Part shown: positions 16,146 to 27,313 of the stretch, in pieces
Layout: each line of letters starts with the position of its first letter
Numbering within the stretch: position 1 is the first letter of the stretch
Assembly: GCF_024519155.1 (NCBI RefSeq)
Contig: NZ_JANIFJ010000003.1
Coordinates: forward strand, 372,001 to 436,000
Source: Mangrovibrevibacter kandeliae
GTDB lineage: Bacteria > Pseudomonadota > Alphaproteobacteria > Rhizobiales > Rhizobiaceae
Length of the DNA stretch: 64,000 bases
Direction of reading: 5' to 3'
Notes under the pieces: generated by a model
What the model saw: the letters and a program-made list of their open reading frames with translations, nothing else
Told to the model about the DNA's origin: nothing
The model's database searches: none
Translations under genes and position numbers: made by a program

Positions 16146-17298
16146 CCACGAGGATGACCAGGAAGATGGATTTCACCACCGAAGAGGTGACGTGAAGGCC
16201 GAGGCTCTCGGCGCTGCCGCCGACCTTCATTCCCTCGGCCGAGGCGACGACGCCGATGATGATGGCCATGAAGGGCGCCTTGATGAGGCCGGCGAAGACG
16301 GTCGAGAAGTCGATCGCGCCGCGCAGGCGCTGGATGAAGGCCTCTGGCGGGATGCCGGAATAGATCCAGGTGGTGCCGATCGCGCCGCCGAGCGCCATGA
16401 CGTCGGCCACGAAGGCGAGCAGCGGCAGGACCAGCGTCAGGGCGACGAGCCGCGGGAAGACCAGCACGCCGACGGGGTTGAGCCCGATCACCTGCAGCGC
16501 GTCCACCTCCTCGCGCATCTTCATCGAGCCGATCTCCGCGGTCACCGCGCTGCCCGAGCGCCCGGCGATCATGATCGCGGTGAGCAGCACGCCGATCTCG
16601 CGCAGCACCAGGATGCCGACGAGGTCGACCACGAAGATCTCGGCCCCGAAGTAGCGCAGCTGGAACGCGCCCTGCTGGGCGATGATGCCGCCGATCAGGA
16701 AGCTCATCAGCGCGATGATCGGCACCGCCCGAACGCCCATGCGGTCCATCTGGCTGATGATCGCCGCCGGCCGCAGCTTCGCCTTGCCGGTGACGCGCCG
16801 TCCCGCGCCGTAGATCGAGGCGCCGATGATGTTGACGCCGACGAGCGCCTCGCCGCCGATCGCGTGGACGCTGCGTCCGATCGACTCCAGCATCGGCACG
16901 AGACGCAGTCTTGAGGTCTTGGCCGGCGCCGGGCGCTCCCTCTCGGTCGCCCGGTGGACGGCGTCGAACAGCGGCTGGTTCGAGGTCGGAACACCCTCCA
17001 GACTGACCGTCGCGCCCTTCTCGCGCAACGCCCGCGCGAGGCGCTCGATCAGGAGCGCACCGGAGGTGTCGATCCGGCCGATGCCGGACACGTCGAGGCT
17101 GATCGTCTGCCCGAGTTCGGACTGCGCGGTGCGCGTCACCGTCGCCTCGATCGCGCCGATGGTGCGCGCCAGCCAGTCGCCGGCAAAGGCGACGGCGACG
17201 CCGCCGTCCCCGCGCTCGGCGGACAGGCTCGGCGCCGTCACCGGTCGCGCTGAAGCCAGCGGCCCAGCGTCGGATGCGGAATCGGCTGGGTCCAACAT
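16105..17298 (-). CDS. mlaE: MlaE-type ABC transporter permease with N-terminal STAS domain
   Basis: Inner-membrane permease of the Mla lipid transporter, 397 residues. An N-terminal STAS-like domain (about 30-115, ISLDVSGIGRIDTSGALLIERLA) replaces the separate MlaB subunit of E. coli. The MlaE domain (about 150-395) has several membrane helices and the hallmark ESIGRSV, REIGVLLTAIMIAGRSGSAVTAEIGSM and MKVREE-like (MREEVDALQVIGLNP) segments. It is the first gene of the set and faces the dipeptide epimerase gene across 179 bases, where the promoter must lie. The STAS fusion is common in alphaproteobacterial MlaE. Confidence 0.93.
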   Translation of the reverse strand: MLDPADSASDAGPLASARPVTAPSLSAERGDGGVAVAFAGDWLARTIGAIEATVTRTAQSELGQTISLDVSGIGRIDTSGALLIERLARALREKGATVSLEGVPTSNQPLFDAVHRATERERPAPAKTSRLRLVPMLESIGRSVHAIGGEALVGVNIIGASIYGAGRRVTGKAKLRPAAIISQMDRMGVRAVPIIALMSFLIGGIIAQQGAFQLRYFGAEIFVVDLVGILVLREIGVLLTAIMIAGRSGSAVTAEIGSMKMREEVDALQVIGLNPVGVLVFPRLVALTLVLPLLAFVADVMALGGAIGTTWIYSGIPPEAFIQRLRGAIDFSTVFAGLIKAPFMAIIIGVVASAEGMKVGGSAESLGLHVTSSVVKSIFLVILVDGIFAIFYAAIGY

Positions 17299-17477
17299 GG
17301 ATCGGCGGCTTGACCTTCGAATCGAACTGGCGAAATCATCACGAACGCCGCCCCCAGGGCGCGGCCGGATGCCGGCACGCGCCGCGAAGCAGGCTCGCGC
17401 GCCGCCAATGGTTAAGGAAGCGCACCCCGCTTGTCATGACGGGTGGCCAACAAATCACTGAAGTGAAGGCTTTTTTT

Positions 17478-18461
17478 ATGGCGCGTCGTCTTTCGGTAAC
17501 AGTCGAGCGGTTTCCGCTCGCCACTGCCTTCGTCATCTCGCGCGGCGCCAAGACGGAGGCTGCGGTCGTCGTCTGCCGGATCGAAGACGGCGAGGCCTGC
17601 GGCCACGGCGAGTGCGTACCGTATGCCCGCTACGGGGAGAGCCTGGAGAGTGTCCAGGAGGCGATCGAAGCGATCGCCTCGGCGATCGGCGACGGCGCGA
17701 GCCGCGCCGAGGTGCAGACGCTGATGCCTCCCGGCGCGGCGCGCAACGCGGTCGACTGCGCCCTCTGGGACCTCGAGGCGAAGCAACAGCATCGACCGGT
17801 CGCCGAGATCGTCTGCGACCGGCCGGCCCGCCCGCTCGAGACCGCCTACACGATCTCGCTCGGCAGCCCCGCCGAGATGGCCGAGGCGGCACGCGCGGCG
17901 GCCGATCGCCGGCTCCTGAAGATCAAGGTCGGCGGCGACAACGACATCGAGCGGATCCGTGCCGTCCATGCCGCGTCGAACGGCGCGCGGCTGATCCTCG
18001 ACGCCAACGAGGGCTGGACGCAGGACAATGTTCGCCAGAACCTGATGGCGGCTGCGGCCGCCGGCGTCGTCCTGGTCGAGCAGCCGCTGCCGGCCGGCAG
18101 GGACGCGATGCTCGCCGAGATCCCGCACCCCGTGCCGATCTGCGCCGACGAGTCGCTGCACGTCGCCGCGGACGTCGACGGGCTCGTCGGGCGCTACGAC
18201 TTCGTCAACGTCAAGCTCGACAAGACCGGCGGGCTGACCGAGGCGGTCGCGCTTCTGCGGGCGGCGCGCCGCAACGGCTTCGGCGTCATGGTCGGCTGCA
18301 TGGTCGGCTCCTCGCTGTCGATGGCACCGGCCGTCCTGCTCGCGCAGCACGCCGACATCGTCGACCTCGACGGCCCTCTCCTGCTGCGGCACGACAGGCC
18401 GCACGGGCTCACCTATTCGCGCTCGACCGTGTCGCCGCCATCGCCGGCCCTCTGGGGCTGA
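17478..18461 (+). CDS. L-Ala-D/L-Glu (dipeptide) epimerase, enolase superfamily
   Basis: Probably epimerises L-Ala-D-Glu released from murein, allowing recycling of peptidoglycan peptides. The 327-residue protein has the muconate-lactonizing subgroup layout: KxK at 148-150 (LLKIKVGG), metal ligands Asp175 (ILDANEGW), Glu201 (VEQP) and Asp224 (ADES), and the second catalytic lysine Lys246 in NVKLDKTGG, as in AEE of E. coli and Bacillus. I chose the ATG at 17478, preceded by GAAGG with nine bases spacing; the frame is open further upstream but without domain. Substrate specificity is inferred from family. Confidence 0.85.
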   Translation: MARRLSVTVERFPLATAFVISRGAKTEAAVVVCRIEDGEACGHGECVPYARYGESLESVQEAIEAIASAIGDGASRAEVQTLMPPGAARNAVDCALWDLEAKQQHRPVAEIVCDRPARPLETAYTISLGSPAEMAEAARAAADRRLLKIKVGGDNDIERIRAVHAASNGARLILDANEGWTQDNVRQNLMAAAAAGVVLVEQPLPAGRDAMLAEIPHPVPICADESLHVAADVDGLVGRYDFVNVKLDKTGGLTEAVALLRAARRNGFGVMVGCMVGSSLSMAPAVLLAQHADIVDLDGPLLLRHDRPHGLTYSRSTVSPPSPALWG

Positions 18462-18485
18462 AGCTTCGGCCCTGCGCGCGCCGGC

Positions 18486-20666
18486 TCAGGCGACCTGACG
18501 GCGCGGCGTGGCGTCCCTGAAGCGGAAGGCCGCGACGTGGCGGGCGAGGCGCGCGGCGTGGTCAGCCAGTTCGCCGGCAGCCGCGGTCGATTCTTCCACC
18601 ATCGCCGCGTTCTGCTGGGTGAAGCGGTCCATCTGGCCGATCGCGCCGTTGATCTCCGCGATGGTGTGGGCCTGTGAGCGCGACGCGCTCACGATGTCGC
18701 GCACCTCCTCGCGCAGCGTGGTGACGCGCTCCTGGATTCCCTGCAGCGCCTCACCCGTCTGACCGGAAAGATTGACGCCCTCCTCCACTTCCAGCGTCGC
18801 GCGGCCGATGAGGCTCTTGATTTCCTTGGCAGCCTCGGCCGAGCGCTGCGCGAGCAGGCGCACCTCCTGTGCGACGACGGCAAAGCCCTTGCCGGACTCG
18901 CCCGCCCGCGCCGCCTCCACCCCGGCATTCAGCGCCAGGAGATTGGTCTGGAAGGCGATTTCGTCGATCGTGCCGGTGATCTGGCTGATCTGTTTGGACG
19001 AATCCGCGACGGTTTCGATGGCCACGATGCTGCGCCGCACGATCGCAGCAGAATCGGCAGCGAAGCGATCCGCCTCGTCCGCGAGCGTGCTGGCCCGCCC
19101 GGCCCGTTCGGCCGTCGCGTTGATGCTCGACGAAATCTCGGACAGCGCGGCGGCGGTCTCCTCCAGCGAGGCCGCCTGGCGTTCGGTGCGCCCGGCGAGG
19201 TCGTTGCTCGCGCCCCGCAGCTCGTCGATACCGCCGTGCACGGCCTCGACCACGGTGCGCACCGCGGCGAGCGTGGCCGACAGCTTCTCGATCGAGCCGT
19301 TGAAATGCTCGCGAACCGGATCGAGCTCGCTGGCAAAGCGCTGGCGGATGTCGCAGCTGACGTCGCCATCGGCGAGCTGGCGCAAGCCTGTTCCCAGCGC
19401 GTCGAGCGCGGCCTGTATCTCCGCGGCCCGCCGGGCGCGTTCGGCGTCCGCGGCGATGCGCTCCCTCTCCTTTTCCGCAGCGCTGCGCGCGTCGTCCTGC
19501 CGGCGCTGCTCGGCGGTCCGTTCGGTGAAGACCGCGAAGTCCTTCACGGCGCGCGCCATCTCGCCGATCTCGTCCTTTCCGTCCGTGTCGACGCCGCCCA
19601 TGTCGACGACGCCCGTGGCGAGCTTGCGCATCGCGACGGTCAGACGCCGGAGCGGCCGAACGACGAAGTGCACCGAGCACATCAGCACCCCCAGCATCAC
19701 GGCGAAAACGGCGGCGAGGGCCGCGGCCGTCGCGATCATCCGCACGTGCGCCGACGCGCTGCGCGCCTCGGCTTCCTCCTCGATCGAGGCCAGCACGCGA
19801 CCGGTGAAGACGTTCATCGTCTGGATCACCTGTGTCGCCGTGTCGAACCAAGCCCTGGGGTCGAGGGAGCTGAGATCGGTCGCCTGCCCCTGTTTCAGCA
19901 TCTCGACGCGGAACTGCGCGAGCCGATCCCTGCCGGCGGCCTCGAGCTCGCCCTGCGCCGCGGCACGGTCCTCTGCAGGAAGCCAGCGGATGTAGCGGTC
20001 GAGGAGGAACTGCTCGCCGCCGGCCAGCGGCACGAAGGCGGCGAACGTCTGTGGCGTGAAGCGGCCGGCCGCGATCGCGCCGGCGCCCATGCCCCGCTCC
20101 TGACCCGCCAGTTCCTTGGCGAGGAGGATCTCTCGATAGACGTCGATCGTCTCGACGACCTCGCCGACGTGACCGCCGGCTGCCGTTGCGTCGACCAGAC
20201 GGATCAGGTCGTCGATGACGCCGGTGTAATAGACGAAGCTCTCACCGCCGGTGAGGCTGAGAGCGTCCATCCGCTTGCGCAGATCGGGCAGTCGGGCAAG
20301 CGTCTGCTCGATCTTCCGTGCCTCGTCCGACAGCGTCGGCCGGCCGTCGGCGGAAAGCCGCGTGCGCACCGCAGACAGCAGCGGCAGCGTCTCGTCGGCC
20401 GCCTGTCGCGCGGCGCGCAGCTCCGCTGCGAACTTTGCGCCTTGGCTGCCGATGAAACCGGCCGAATTGCCGCGCTCGACCTGCAGGTTGCCGATCAGTC
20501 GTCCGATGTCGCCGAGGGTGGTCGTCGTCTGCAGCAGCTGCTGCATGACGCGGCTCTCCTCGCGTGCGCCGGATATCTCGCGTCCGCCGAGCAGCACGAG
20601 CGCCGCCATCGGCACGCTGAGACCGATCAGAAGACGGGTCCGGATCGAGACGTCGCTGACCTTCAT
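18486..20666 (-). CDS. Methyl-accepting chemotaxis protein with NIT sensor domain
   Basis: A 726-residue chemoreceptor. Order: membrane helix (about 10-28), periplasmic nitrate/nitrite-type NIT domain (about 35-290; [16 protein letters not shown] and [19 protein letters not shown] are the repeated NIT motifs), second membrane helix (about 308-332), HAMP, and a cytoplasmic signalling domain with the hairpin tip [22 protein letters not shown]. It signals to CheA/CheW; no che genes are nearby. I start at the ATG giving [16 protein letters not shown]; a GTG 21 codons earlier is possible. No C-terminal CheR-tethering pentapeptide is seen. Ligand unproven. Confidence 0.92.
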   Translation of the reverse strand: MKVSDVSIRTRLLIGLSVPMAALVLLGGREISGAREESRVMQQLLQTTTTLGDIGRLIGNLQVERGNSAGFIGSQGAKFAAELRAARQAADETLPLLSAVRTRLSADGRPTLSDEARKIEQTLARLPDLRKRMDALSLTGGESFVYYTGVIDDLIRLVDATAAGGHVGEVVETIDVYREILLAKELAGQERGMGAGAIAAGRFTPQTFAAFVPLAGGEQFLLDRYIRWLPAEDRAAAQGELEAAGRDRLAQFRVEMLKQGQATDLSSLDPRAWFDTATQVIQTMNVFTGRVLASIEEEAEARSASAHVRMIATAAALAAVFAVMLGVLMCSVHFVVRPLRRLTVAMRKLATGVVDMGGVDTDGKDEIGEMARAVKDFAVFTERTAEQRRQDDARSAAEKERERIAADAERARRAAEIQAALDALGTGLRQLADGDVSCDIRQRFASELDPVREHFNGSIEKLSATLAAVRTVVEAVHGGIDELRGASNDLAGRTERQAASLEETAAALSEISSSINATAERAGRASTLADEADRFAADSAAIVRRSIVAIETVADSSKQISQITGTIDEIAFQTNLLALNAGVEAARAGESGKGFAVVAQEVRLLAQRSAEAAKEIKSLIGRATLEVEEGVNLSGQTGEALQGIQERVTTLREEVRDIVSASRSQAHTIAEINGAIGQMDRFTQQNAAMVEESTAAAGELADHAARLARHVAAFRFRDATPRRQVA

Positions 20667-20884
20667 GAACACGCACTCGCTTCCGATGCGAGCGAACTCG
20701 CACCACAGGTTGACGTCGATGACGGACACACCCTGGCGCGATCAGGTGAAATCGAAGTATATAACGGTCGATTAGAATTTTACTGAAGGTCACCTCAAGA
20801 TCATCCGTCACCTTCCTTGACCATCTCTCGCGGTCCTCTGCCCGAGACGGATGAGGTCGAGCGGCTTTCCCCGGGCCTCGAGGA

Positions 20885-21916
20885 TCAGCCGGCCGCGCTC
20901 GAGGTGTTCCGGACGCCGGGCAGATGCCGGTTGAACGTTTCGAGGAAGATGTCGGCGCAGGCTTCCCAGCTGAAGAGCTGGGAGCGCGCGAGCGCGGCTT
21001 CGCGGCTCAGCGTCAGGGCCCGCAGGCAGGCCTCCCGCAGGTCGTCCGACATCGCCCCCGCGGCCGAGGTGCCGATCACGTCGACCGGTCCCGGTTCATG
21101 GAAGGCCGCGATCGGCACGCCGCAGGCCAGCGCCTCGATCAGGACGATGCCGAAGGTGTCGGTGCGCGACGGGAAAACGAAGACGTCTGCGGCGCAATAG
21201 TAGCGGGTCAGGTCCTCCCCGACCTTGGCGCCGGCGAAATGCACCTTCGGATACCGCCGGCGCATCTCCTCCAGCTTCGGTCCGTCGCCGACGACCACCT
21301 TCGAACCAGGCAGGTCGAGATCGAGGAACCCCTCGAGGTTCTTCTCGGGCGCGATCCGCGACACGGTAAGGAAGATGGGCCCCGCAAGATCGAGCGGCAC
21401 GGGCTCGATCGGCCGGAAGGTGCTGCGGTCGACGCCCCGCGTCCAGGTGACGAGATTGTCGAAGCCGCGTCGGCCGAGATCGCGGCGCATCCCTTCGGTT
21501 GGCACCAGGCAGGCGGCCGCAGGGCTGTGGAAGCGTCGCAGCAGCGCATAGGTGAAGGGCTCGGGGATCGGCGCGCGCTGACGCAGGTATTCCGGGAAGC
21601 GCGTGTGGAAGCTGGTGGTGAAGCGCCGGCCCGCGCGGATCGCCGCACGCCGGGCAGCGAAGCCGATCGGTCCCTCCGTCGCGATGTGGAGCGAATCGGG
21701 GTCGAACGCCTCGATGATCTCCGCCAGCCGGGACGAGCGCGCCAGCGCGAGCCGGATCTGCGGATAGGTCGGGCACGGGACGGTGACGAAATCCTGCGGC
21801 GAGACGACGCGCACTTCGATGCCCCGCGCGCGCAACTGATCGGCGAGACTGGTGAGCGTGCGCACGACGCCGTTGATCTGCGGATACCAGGCATCCGTCG
21901 CAATGAGGCAGCGCAT
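20885..21916 (-). CDS. GT4-family glycosyltransferase
   Basis: A 343-residue GT-B fold enzyme. The N-terminus (ATDAWYPQINGVVRTL) and the C-terminal nucleotide-sugar segment (FPSRTDTFGIVLIEALACGVPIAA) match the family that includes plant and bacterial sulfoquinovosyl and mannosyl transferases such as MgtA/SqdX. Start at the ATG giving MRCLIATDAW. It follows an LpxH-like phosphoesterase gene by 16 bases, a pair I recognise from several rhizobial genomes, suggesting a role in glycolipid synthesis. Donor and acceptor are unknown. Confidence 0.87.
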   Translation of the reverse strand: MRCLIATDAWYPQINGVVRTLTSLADQLRARGIEVRVVSPQDFVTVPCPTYPQIRLALARSSRLAEIIEAFDPDSLHIATEGPIGFAARRAAIRAGRRFTTSFHTRFPEYLRQRAPIPEPFTYALLRRFHSPAAACLVPTEGMRRDLGRRGFDNLVTWTRGVDRSTFRPIEPVPLDLAGPIFLTVSRIAPEKNLEGFLDLDLPGSKVVVGDGPKLEEMRRRYPKVHFAGAKVGEDLTRYYCAADVFVFPSRTDTFGIVLIEALACGVPIAAFHEPGPVDVIGTSAAGAMSDDLREACLRALTLSREAALARSQLFSWEACADIFLETFNRHLPGVRNTSSAAG

Positions 21917-21932
21917 CGGCCGGTCCCGTGCC

Positions 21933-22769
21933 TCAGGCCGCTTCCACGGTGTTCTCGGCGTCCGCCTTGCTCCAGCCATTGCGCGGCGCCATGACCTTGC
22001 GCTCGGCGAGCACCTCGGCCCAGCGAATCAGCTCGAAGGAGCCGTCGTGTCGCTCGGCAACGGCGGTGCAGCTCTCCACCCAATCGCCCGTGTTGACGTA
22101 TTCGATGCCCGAGCGCTCGTTCATCACCGCATGATGGATATGGCCGCAGATCACGCCGTCGCAGCCCTGCCGCTGCGCCTCCTCGGCGAGCGCGGTCTCG
22201 AAGGCGCCGATGAAGTTCACCGCGTTCTTCACCTTCAGCTTGGCCCAGGACGAGAACGACCAGTAGGAAAACCCCAGGCGGCGGCGAACCCGGTTGAAAA
22301 CGAGGTTGATGGCGATCGCCATGTCGTAGGCCCAGTCGCCGAGATAGGCGATGACGCGGGCATTGCGCACGACGATGTCGAATTCGTCGCCGTGGATCAC
22401 CAGGAAGCGGCGGCCGTCGGCCGTCTCGTGCACGTCGTTCAGCTTCACCTCGACGCCGCCGAAATGCTCGCCGGGGAAGTCGCGCAGGAACTCGTCGTGA
22501 TTGCCGGGGATGTAGACGATGCGCGAGCCCTTGCGCGCCTTGCGCAGCAGCTTCTGCACGACGTCGTTGTGTGACTGCGGCCAGTGCCAGCTGCGCTTCA
22601 GCCGCCAGCCGTCGACGATGTCGCCGACGAGATAGATGGTCTCCGCGTCGTGAAGGCGCAGGAAATCGACCAGGAGATCGGCCTGCGCGGCCTTGGAGCC
22701 CAGATGGACATCGGAGATGAACAGGGTCCGGAAGTGCCGGGCGGCCGGGGCTTGCGGTGTGTTTGACAT
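21933..22769 (-). CDS. UDP-2,3-diacylglucosamine diphosphatase-like metallophosphoesterase
   Basis: A 278-residue calcineurin-like phosphoesterase with all metal-binding blocks: SDVHLG (19-24), GDIVDGW (49-55), GNHDEF (89-94), HGDEFD (126-131) and GHIHHA (209-214). The family includes LpxH/YbbF-type enzymes that cleave UDP-2,3-diacylglucosamine to lipid X in lipid A synthesis, and this subgroup is often annotated so in rhizobia. Being longer than LpxH (240) and outside an lpx cluster, it could instead act on another glycolipid precursor made by the adjacent glycosyltransferase. Transcribed divergently from maeB. Confidence 0.82.
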   Translation of the reverse strand: MSNTPQAPAARHFRTLFISDVHLGSKAAQADLLVDFLRLHDAETIYLVGDIVDGWRLKRSWHWPQSHNDVVQKLLRKARKGSRIVYIPGNHDEFLRDFPGEHFGGVEVKLNDVHETADGRRFLVIHGDEFDIVVRNARVIAYLGDWAYDMAIAINLVFNRVRRRLGFSYWSFSSWAKLKVKNAVNFIGAFETALAEEAQRQGCDGVICGHIHHAVMNERSGIEYVNTGDWVESCTAVAERHDGSFELIRWAEVLAERKVMAPRNGWSKADAENTVEAA

Positions 22770-22944
22770 CTTGACGCCGTTTCCGCCTTTAGCTCGCTAA
22801 GGGGCATCTCGAAGGGCTTGCCCGATTCACATTGCACTCGTGTGACGCGCAGGACGCCGAGCCTCACCGCCCATAGAAAACCTCCGGTGGCTTGCCGTAT
22901 ACCGGCCGCGCCAATAGAAGCGCCGAAATCTGGGGAGAATTACG

Positions 22945-25251
22945 ATGTCAGACGGCCAGAAGACCGACGCGGCGCCGGCCCTGAGCGAACTCGACGAGCA
23001 GGCGCTCTTCTACCACCGGTATCCGAAGCCCGGAAAACTGGTGATCGAAGCGTCGAAGCCCCTCGGCAACCAGCGCGACCTGGCGCTCGCCTATTCGCCC
23101 GGCGTTGCGGCGCCCTGCCGGCAGATCGCCGCCGATCCGTCGAAGGCCGCGGATTACACCAGCCGGGCCAACCTCGTCGGCGTCGTCTCCAACGGCACGG
23201 CGGTGCTCGGCCTCGGCAATATCGGCCCTCTCGCCTCCAAGCCGGTGATGGAGGGCAAGGCCGTCCTGTTCAAGAAGTTCGCCGACATCGATGTCTTCGA
23301 CATCGAGGTGGACGCGCTCGAGATCGAGCGCATGGTCGACGTCGTGGCCGCGCTGGAGCCGACCTTCGGCGGCATCAATCTCGAGGACATCAAGGCGCCC
23401 GAGTGCTTCGAGATCGAGGAGCGCCTGCGCAAGCGCATGGGCATCCCGGTCTTCCACGACGACCAGCACGGGACGGCGATCATCGTGGCGGCGGCGGTGC
23501 GCAACGCGCTGATGTTGGCCGGCAAGGACATCGCGGAGGTGAAGATCGTCACCTCCGGCGCCGGTGCCGCTGCGCTCGCCTGCCTCAACCTCCTCGTCTC
23601 GCTCGGCGCGCGAATCGAGAACATCCTGTGCACCGACATCGAGGGCGTCGTCTACACGGGACGTCAGGCGCACATGGACCGCTGGAAGGCGGCCTATGCC
23701 AAGGACACCTCGATGCGCACGCTCGCCGAGGCGATCGAGGGCGCAGACGTCTTTCTCGGTCTATCGGCCGGCGGTGTCCTGAAGCCCGAATACCTTGAGA
23801 AGATGGCCGACCGGCCGCTGATCCTGGCGCTCGCCAATCCGACGCCGGAGATCATGCCCGAGCTCGCGCGCGCGGTGCGTCCGGATGCGATGATCTGCAC
23901 CGGCCGGTCGGATTTCCCGAACCAGGTGAACAACGTCATCTGCTTCCCCTTCATCTTCCGCGGCGCGCTCGACTGCGGCGCGACGACGATCAACGAAGAG
24001 ATGAAGATCGCCGCGGTGGACGCCATCGCGGCCCTGGCGCGCGAGGACGTGTCGGAGGTGGCGGCGCAGGCGCTCGGCGCCGAAACGCCGATCTTCGGAC
24101 CGGACTACCTGATCCCCTCGCCCTTCGACCCGCGGCTGATCCTGAAGATTGCCCCCGCCGTCGCCAAGGCGGCCGAGGCGACCGGCGTCGCCGGCCGGCC
24201 GATCGTGGACGTCGACGCCTATCTCGATCGGCTCAACCGCTTCGTCTACCGCTCGCGGCTGATCATGAAGCCGGTGTTCCAGATCGCGCGCGATTCGGGC
24301 AAGCGGGTCATCTTCGCCGACGGCGAGGACGAGCGCGTGCTGCGCGCCGCGCAGGTGATGCTGGAGGAGCGGCTCGGCGTCCCGATCCTGATCGGTCGCC
24401 CCGGCGTCATCACCAACCGGCTGGAGCGCTACGGGCTGAAGATCCGCCCGAAGACCGATTTCGAAGTGGTGAACCCGGAGGACGACCCGCGCTACCGCGA
24501 TTACGTCGATCACTACTTCTCCAAGGTCGGTCGCAAGGGCGTGAACCCGGACACCGCCCGCACCGTGGTTCGCACCAACACCACGGTGATCGGCGCCATC
24601 GCCGTGTCGCGGCGCGAAGCGGACGCGCTGATCTGCGGCCTCGAAGGGCGCTACGCGCCGCACTTGCGCGACATCCGCCAGGTGATCGGGCTCGCCGATG
24701 GCGTCTGCAAGTTCGCCGCCGTCAGCCTGCTGATCTCGCCACAGGGCTCGAAGTTCTTCCTCGACACCTATGTCCAACGCCAGCCCTCGGCCGAGGAGAT
24801 CGCCGAGATGACGCTGCTCGCGGCGGCCGAGATCCGGCGCTTCGGCCTGACGCCGAAGGCGGCGCTCGTCTCCCACTCCAATTTTGGCACGGACGAGACC
24901 GACGAGACCAAGAAGCTGCGCATCGCGCTGCAGCTGATCCGCGAGCAGGCGCCCGATCTCGAGATCGACGGCGAGATGCACGGCGACGCTGCGCTGTCGG
25001 AGCCGCTGCGCCGCCGGGTGATGCCGCACACGACGCTGACCGGAGAGGCGAACCTCCTCGTCTTCCCCAATCTCGATGCGGCGAACATCACCATGAACGT
25101 GGTCAAGGCGATGACCGATTCCCTGCATGTCGGCCCGATCCTGATGGGCGCGCGCTCGCCGGCGCACATCCTGACGCCGTCGGTCACCTCGCGCGGGATC
25201 GTTAACATCGCTGCGATCGCGGTCGCCGAGGCGGTGCAGCGCGGCAGCTGA
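22945..25251 (+). CDS. maeB: NADP-dependent malic enzyme with C-terminal phosphotransacetylase-like domain
   Basis: Oxidatively decarboxylates malate to pyruvate with NADP+. The 768-residue protein is the MaeB/Tme form: malic enzyme N-terminal domain (about 20-165, [19 protein letters not shown]), NAD(P)-binding domain (about 165-430, [13 protein letters not shown]), and a phosphate acetyltransferase-like domain (about 440-760, [17 protein letters not shown]) that is thought to be regulatory and not catalytic. GGGGAGA precedes the ATG by eight bases. Length is exactly as in rhizobial Tme. Stands alone, divergent from the phosphoesterase gene. Confidence 0.96.
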   Translation: MSDGQKTDAAPALSELDEQALFYHRYPKPGKLVIEASKPLGNQRDLALAYSPGVAAPCRQIAADPSKAADYTSRANLVGVVSNGTAVLGLGNIGPLASKPVMEGKAVLFKKFADIDVFDIEVDALEIERMVDVVAALEPTFGGINLEDIKAPECFEIEERLRKRMGIPVFHDDQHGTAIIVAAAVRNALMLAGKDIAEVKIVTSGAGAAALACLNLLVSLGARIENILCTDIEGVVYTGRQAHMDRWKAAYAKDTSMRTLAEAIEGADVFLGLSAGGVLKPEYLEKMADRPLILALANPTPEIMPELARAVRPDAMICTGRSDFPNQVNNVICFPFIFRGALDCGATTINEEMKIAAVDAIAALAREDVSEVAAQALGAETPIFGPDYLIPSPFDPRLILKIAPAVAKAAEATGVAGRPIVDVDAYLDRLNRFVYRSRLIMKPVFQIARDSGKRVIFADGEDERVLRAAQVMLEERLGVPILIGRPGVITNRLERYGLKIRPKTDFEVVNPEDDPRYRDYVDHYFSKVGRKGVNPDTARTVVRTNTTVIGAIAVSRREADALICGLEGRYAPHLRDIRQVIGLADGVCKFAAVSLLISPQGSKFFLDTYVQRQPSAEEIAEMTLLAAAEIRRFGLTPKAALVSHSNFGTDETDETKKLRIALQLIREQAPDLEIDGEMHGDAALSEPLRRRVMPHTTLTGEANLLVFPNLDAANITMNVVKAMTDSLHVGPILMGARSPAHILTPSVTSRGIVNIAAIAVAEAVQRGS

Positions 25252-25258
25252 TCACGCC

Positions 25259-25288
25259 CCGGCGCGACACGGTCCTGAGACGCGCCGG
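25259..25288. terminator. Possible hairpin between maeB and gltX
   Basis: CCGGCGCG and CGCGCCGG form a perfect 8-bp stem around a 14-base loop, eight bases after the maeB stop and between convergent genes. No T-run follows on either strand, so termination is only suggested by position. Confidence 0.35.
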
Positions 25289-25398
25289 AACGAACCTCGA
25301 AGCGTCACGGCGAATGCGAGGGCGTGGCGACATCCCCGCCCTTCGCGGGCCCTGCGGGTTGCCGCAGGATGCGGGTGTTTGCCGGCGTCGCGGTGGGC

Positions 25399-26793
25399 TT
25401 ACCCCTCTTGTCGAGCGGCGGCCGCCGTGAGCCGCGCCACGGCGCGGTCCCGGCCGATCAGCGGCAGGAGCTCGCTCATCTCCGGGCCGTGATCGAGCCC
25501 GGTCAGGGCGAGCCGCAGAGGCATGAACAGCGCACGCCCCTTGCGGCCCGTCAATTCCTTCACCTTGCCGGTCCAGGCCTTCCACGCCGCGCCGTCCCAG
25601 GGCGCCGGCGGCAGCAGCGCGGCGGCACTGCCGAGAAAGACGGCGTCCTCGCCGGCCGGCGCCGTCGGAGGTACCGCGCCGTATACGACGTCGCGCCACA
25701 GTGCTGCATCGGCCACGCGGGTGCAGTTGCCCCGCACCGCCAGCCAGAACGCCTCCGCCTCGGCGTCCGGCACGCAAAATGCCCTGAGACGCTCGGCGGC
25801 CGCGGCATAGGGCATGGCGTGCACGAGGTCGGCATTCAGGCGATCGAGCTCGGCCGGGTCGAACTTCGAAGCGGAGCTGCCGCCCTCGGTGAGGTCGACT
25901 CGCGCGGCCAGTGCGTCGAGGTCCGGCAGCGCCTCGATCGCCCCTGGCAGACCGACCAGCGTCGCAAGTGAGGCGACGGCCATCGGCTCGTAGCCGTCCT
26001 GGCGCAGGGCACGCAGCGACAGGGCGCCGGTGCGTTTCGACAGGCCCTCCCCATCGATCGTGGTGATCAGGTTGTGATGCCCGAACACCGGCACCGGCAG
26101 GCCCAGCGCCTCGAAGATCGCGATCTGCACCCCGGTGTTGGTGACGTGGTCGTCGCCGCGAATGACGTGGGTGATGCCGAAGGCGCCGTCGTCCACCACC
26201 GAGGTGAGCGTATAGAGGTAGCTGCCGTCCTCGCGCACCAGGACAGGGTCGGAGAGCGAGCCGAGATCGACCGTCTGCCGGCCGCGCACGAGGTCGTCCC
26301 AGTGCAGCTCTGTCCGTTCCGGCCGTGCCGGATCGTCGGTGAAGTTCGGGAGCCGGAACCGCCAGTGCGGACGTCGGCCCTCGGCTTCGTGAGCCGCACG
26401 CTCCGCCTCGGTCAGACGAAGCGCTTCGCGCCCATAGATCGGCGGCAGGCCGCGCGCCATCTGCCGCTTGCGCCGGCGCTCCAACTCCTCCGGCGTCTCC
26501 CAGCATGGATAGAGCACGCCGCTGGCCCGCAGGGAGTCCGCCGCCGCGTCGTACTGCGCGAGACGGTCCGACTGGCGCTCCACCCAGTCGGTGGCGATGC
26601 CGATCCACCGCAGATCCTGAAGGATCGCCTCGGCATATTCCGGCTTCGAGCGCTGGATGTCGGTGTCGTCGAAGCGCAGGAGAAAGCGGCCGCCGTATCG
26701 GCGGGCATAGAGCCAGTTGAACAGCGCCGGGCGCAGATTGCCGATGTGCAGGAAGCCGGTCGGCGACGGCGCGAAGCGGACGGTCGGGATCAT
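25399..26793 (-). CDS. gltX: Glutamyl-tRNA synthetase
   Basis: Class I aminoacyl-tRNA synthetase, 464 residues. HIGH appears as HIGN (16-19) after APSPTGFL, and the KMSKS loop as GEGLSKRTG (about 246-254), both usual in GluRS. The catalytic domain is followed by a helical anticodon-binding region, too long for a GluQ-type enzyme that lacks this part. Alphaproteobacteria commonly have two GluRS genes, one serving tRNA-Gln misacylation; which this is cannot be told without the second copy. Start at the ATG giving [13 protein letters not shown]. Convergent with maeB. Confidence 0.93.
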   Translation of the reverse strand: MIPTVRFAPSPTGFLHIGNLRPALFNWLYARRYGGRFLLRFDDTDIQRSKPEYAEAILQDLRWIGIATDWVERQSDRLAQYDAAADSLRASGVLYPCWETPEELERRRKRQMARGLPPIYGREALRLTEAERAAHEAEGRRPHWRFRLPNFTDDPARPERTELHWDDLVRGRQTVDLGSLSDPVLVREDGSYLYTLTSVVDDGAFGITHVIRGDDHVTNTGVQIAIFEALGLPVPVFGHHNLITTIDGEGLSKRTGALSLRALRQDGYEPMAVASLATLVGLPGAIEALPDLDALAARVDLTEGGSSASKFDPAELDRLNADLVHAMPYAAAAERLRAFCVPDAEAEAFWLAVRGNCTRVADAALWRDVVYGAVPPTAPAGEDAVFLGSAAALLPPAPWDGAAWKAWTGKVKELTGRKGRALFMPLRLALTGLDHGPEMSELLPLIGRDRAVARLTAAAARQEG

Positions 26794-26880
26794 GCCCGGG
26801 AGGTATTCAAAAGACGCTGCGGAGGCAATCGGCGATGATCATGCAGGTGCAGCGAACGCGCCTGCACGCCACCCTTCAAC

Positions 26881-27144
26881 TCACACCAGCGCCGAAGCGA
26901 GCAGCCAGCCATACGCGAGAAGGCCGGCGACGAGCAGTGGCACGCCGATCCACAGCTGGCGCCGGGCATAGCGCCGCTCGGCCCCGCCGGCGCCTTGAAG
27001 AGCCGCGCCGCCGGCGGCGGCGGCCGTGCCGCCGCGACGCTTGAGGCGCCACGTCACCAGGCCGTAGCGCAGGAGGAAGAGGAGTCCGACCAGCACCAGC
27101 ATCGGAGCCAGCGAGGCGAGCGGAGGGAGTTCCCCGTCCGTCAT
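26881..27144 (-). CDS. Small two-helix membrane protein, unknown function
   Basis: An 87-residue protein starting MTDGELPPL with two hydrophobic helices, roughly residues 11-27 and 63-83, separated by a basic, glycine/alanine-rich loop. I recognise no family. GAGGG precedes the ATG by a few bases, and a start 15 codons upstream is also open. It lies between gltX (same strand, 87 bases away) and the divergent dedA-like gene. Coding status is supported by the membrane pattern and ribosome site only. Confidence 0.55.
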   Translation of the reverse strand: MTDGELPPLASLAPMLVLVGLLFLLRYGLVTWRLKRRGGTAAAAGGAALQGAGGAERRYARRQLWIGVPLLVAGLLAYGWLLASALV

Positions 27145-27313
27145 GCGCGAGCCCTCGCTGGCGACACCTGGCACCCCGCGGCTGTGCACTTTTCAATCAC
27201 CATGACAAATCCTCAGCCCTTCGGCACTTTTTTCTGTCAAGAAAGTTTGCCAGATACCACGTCGTCGTGCCGTCGTGGTTCCACCGCACAGGGATCGCCG
27301 GCCAGCGCACGGA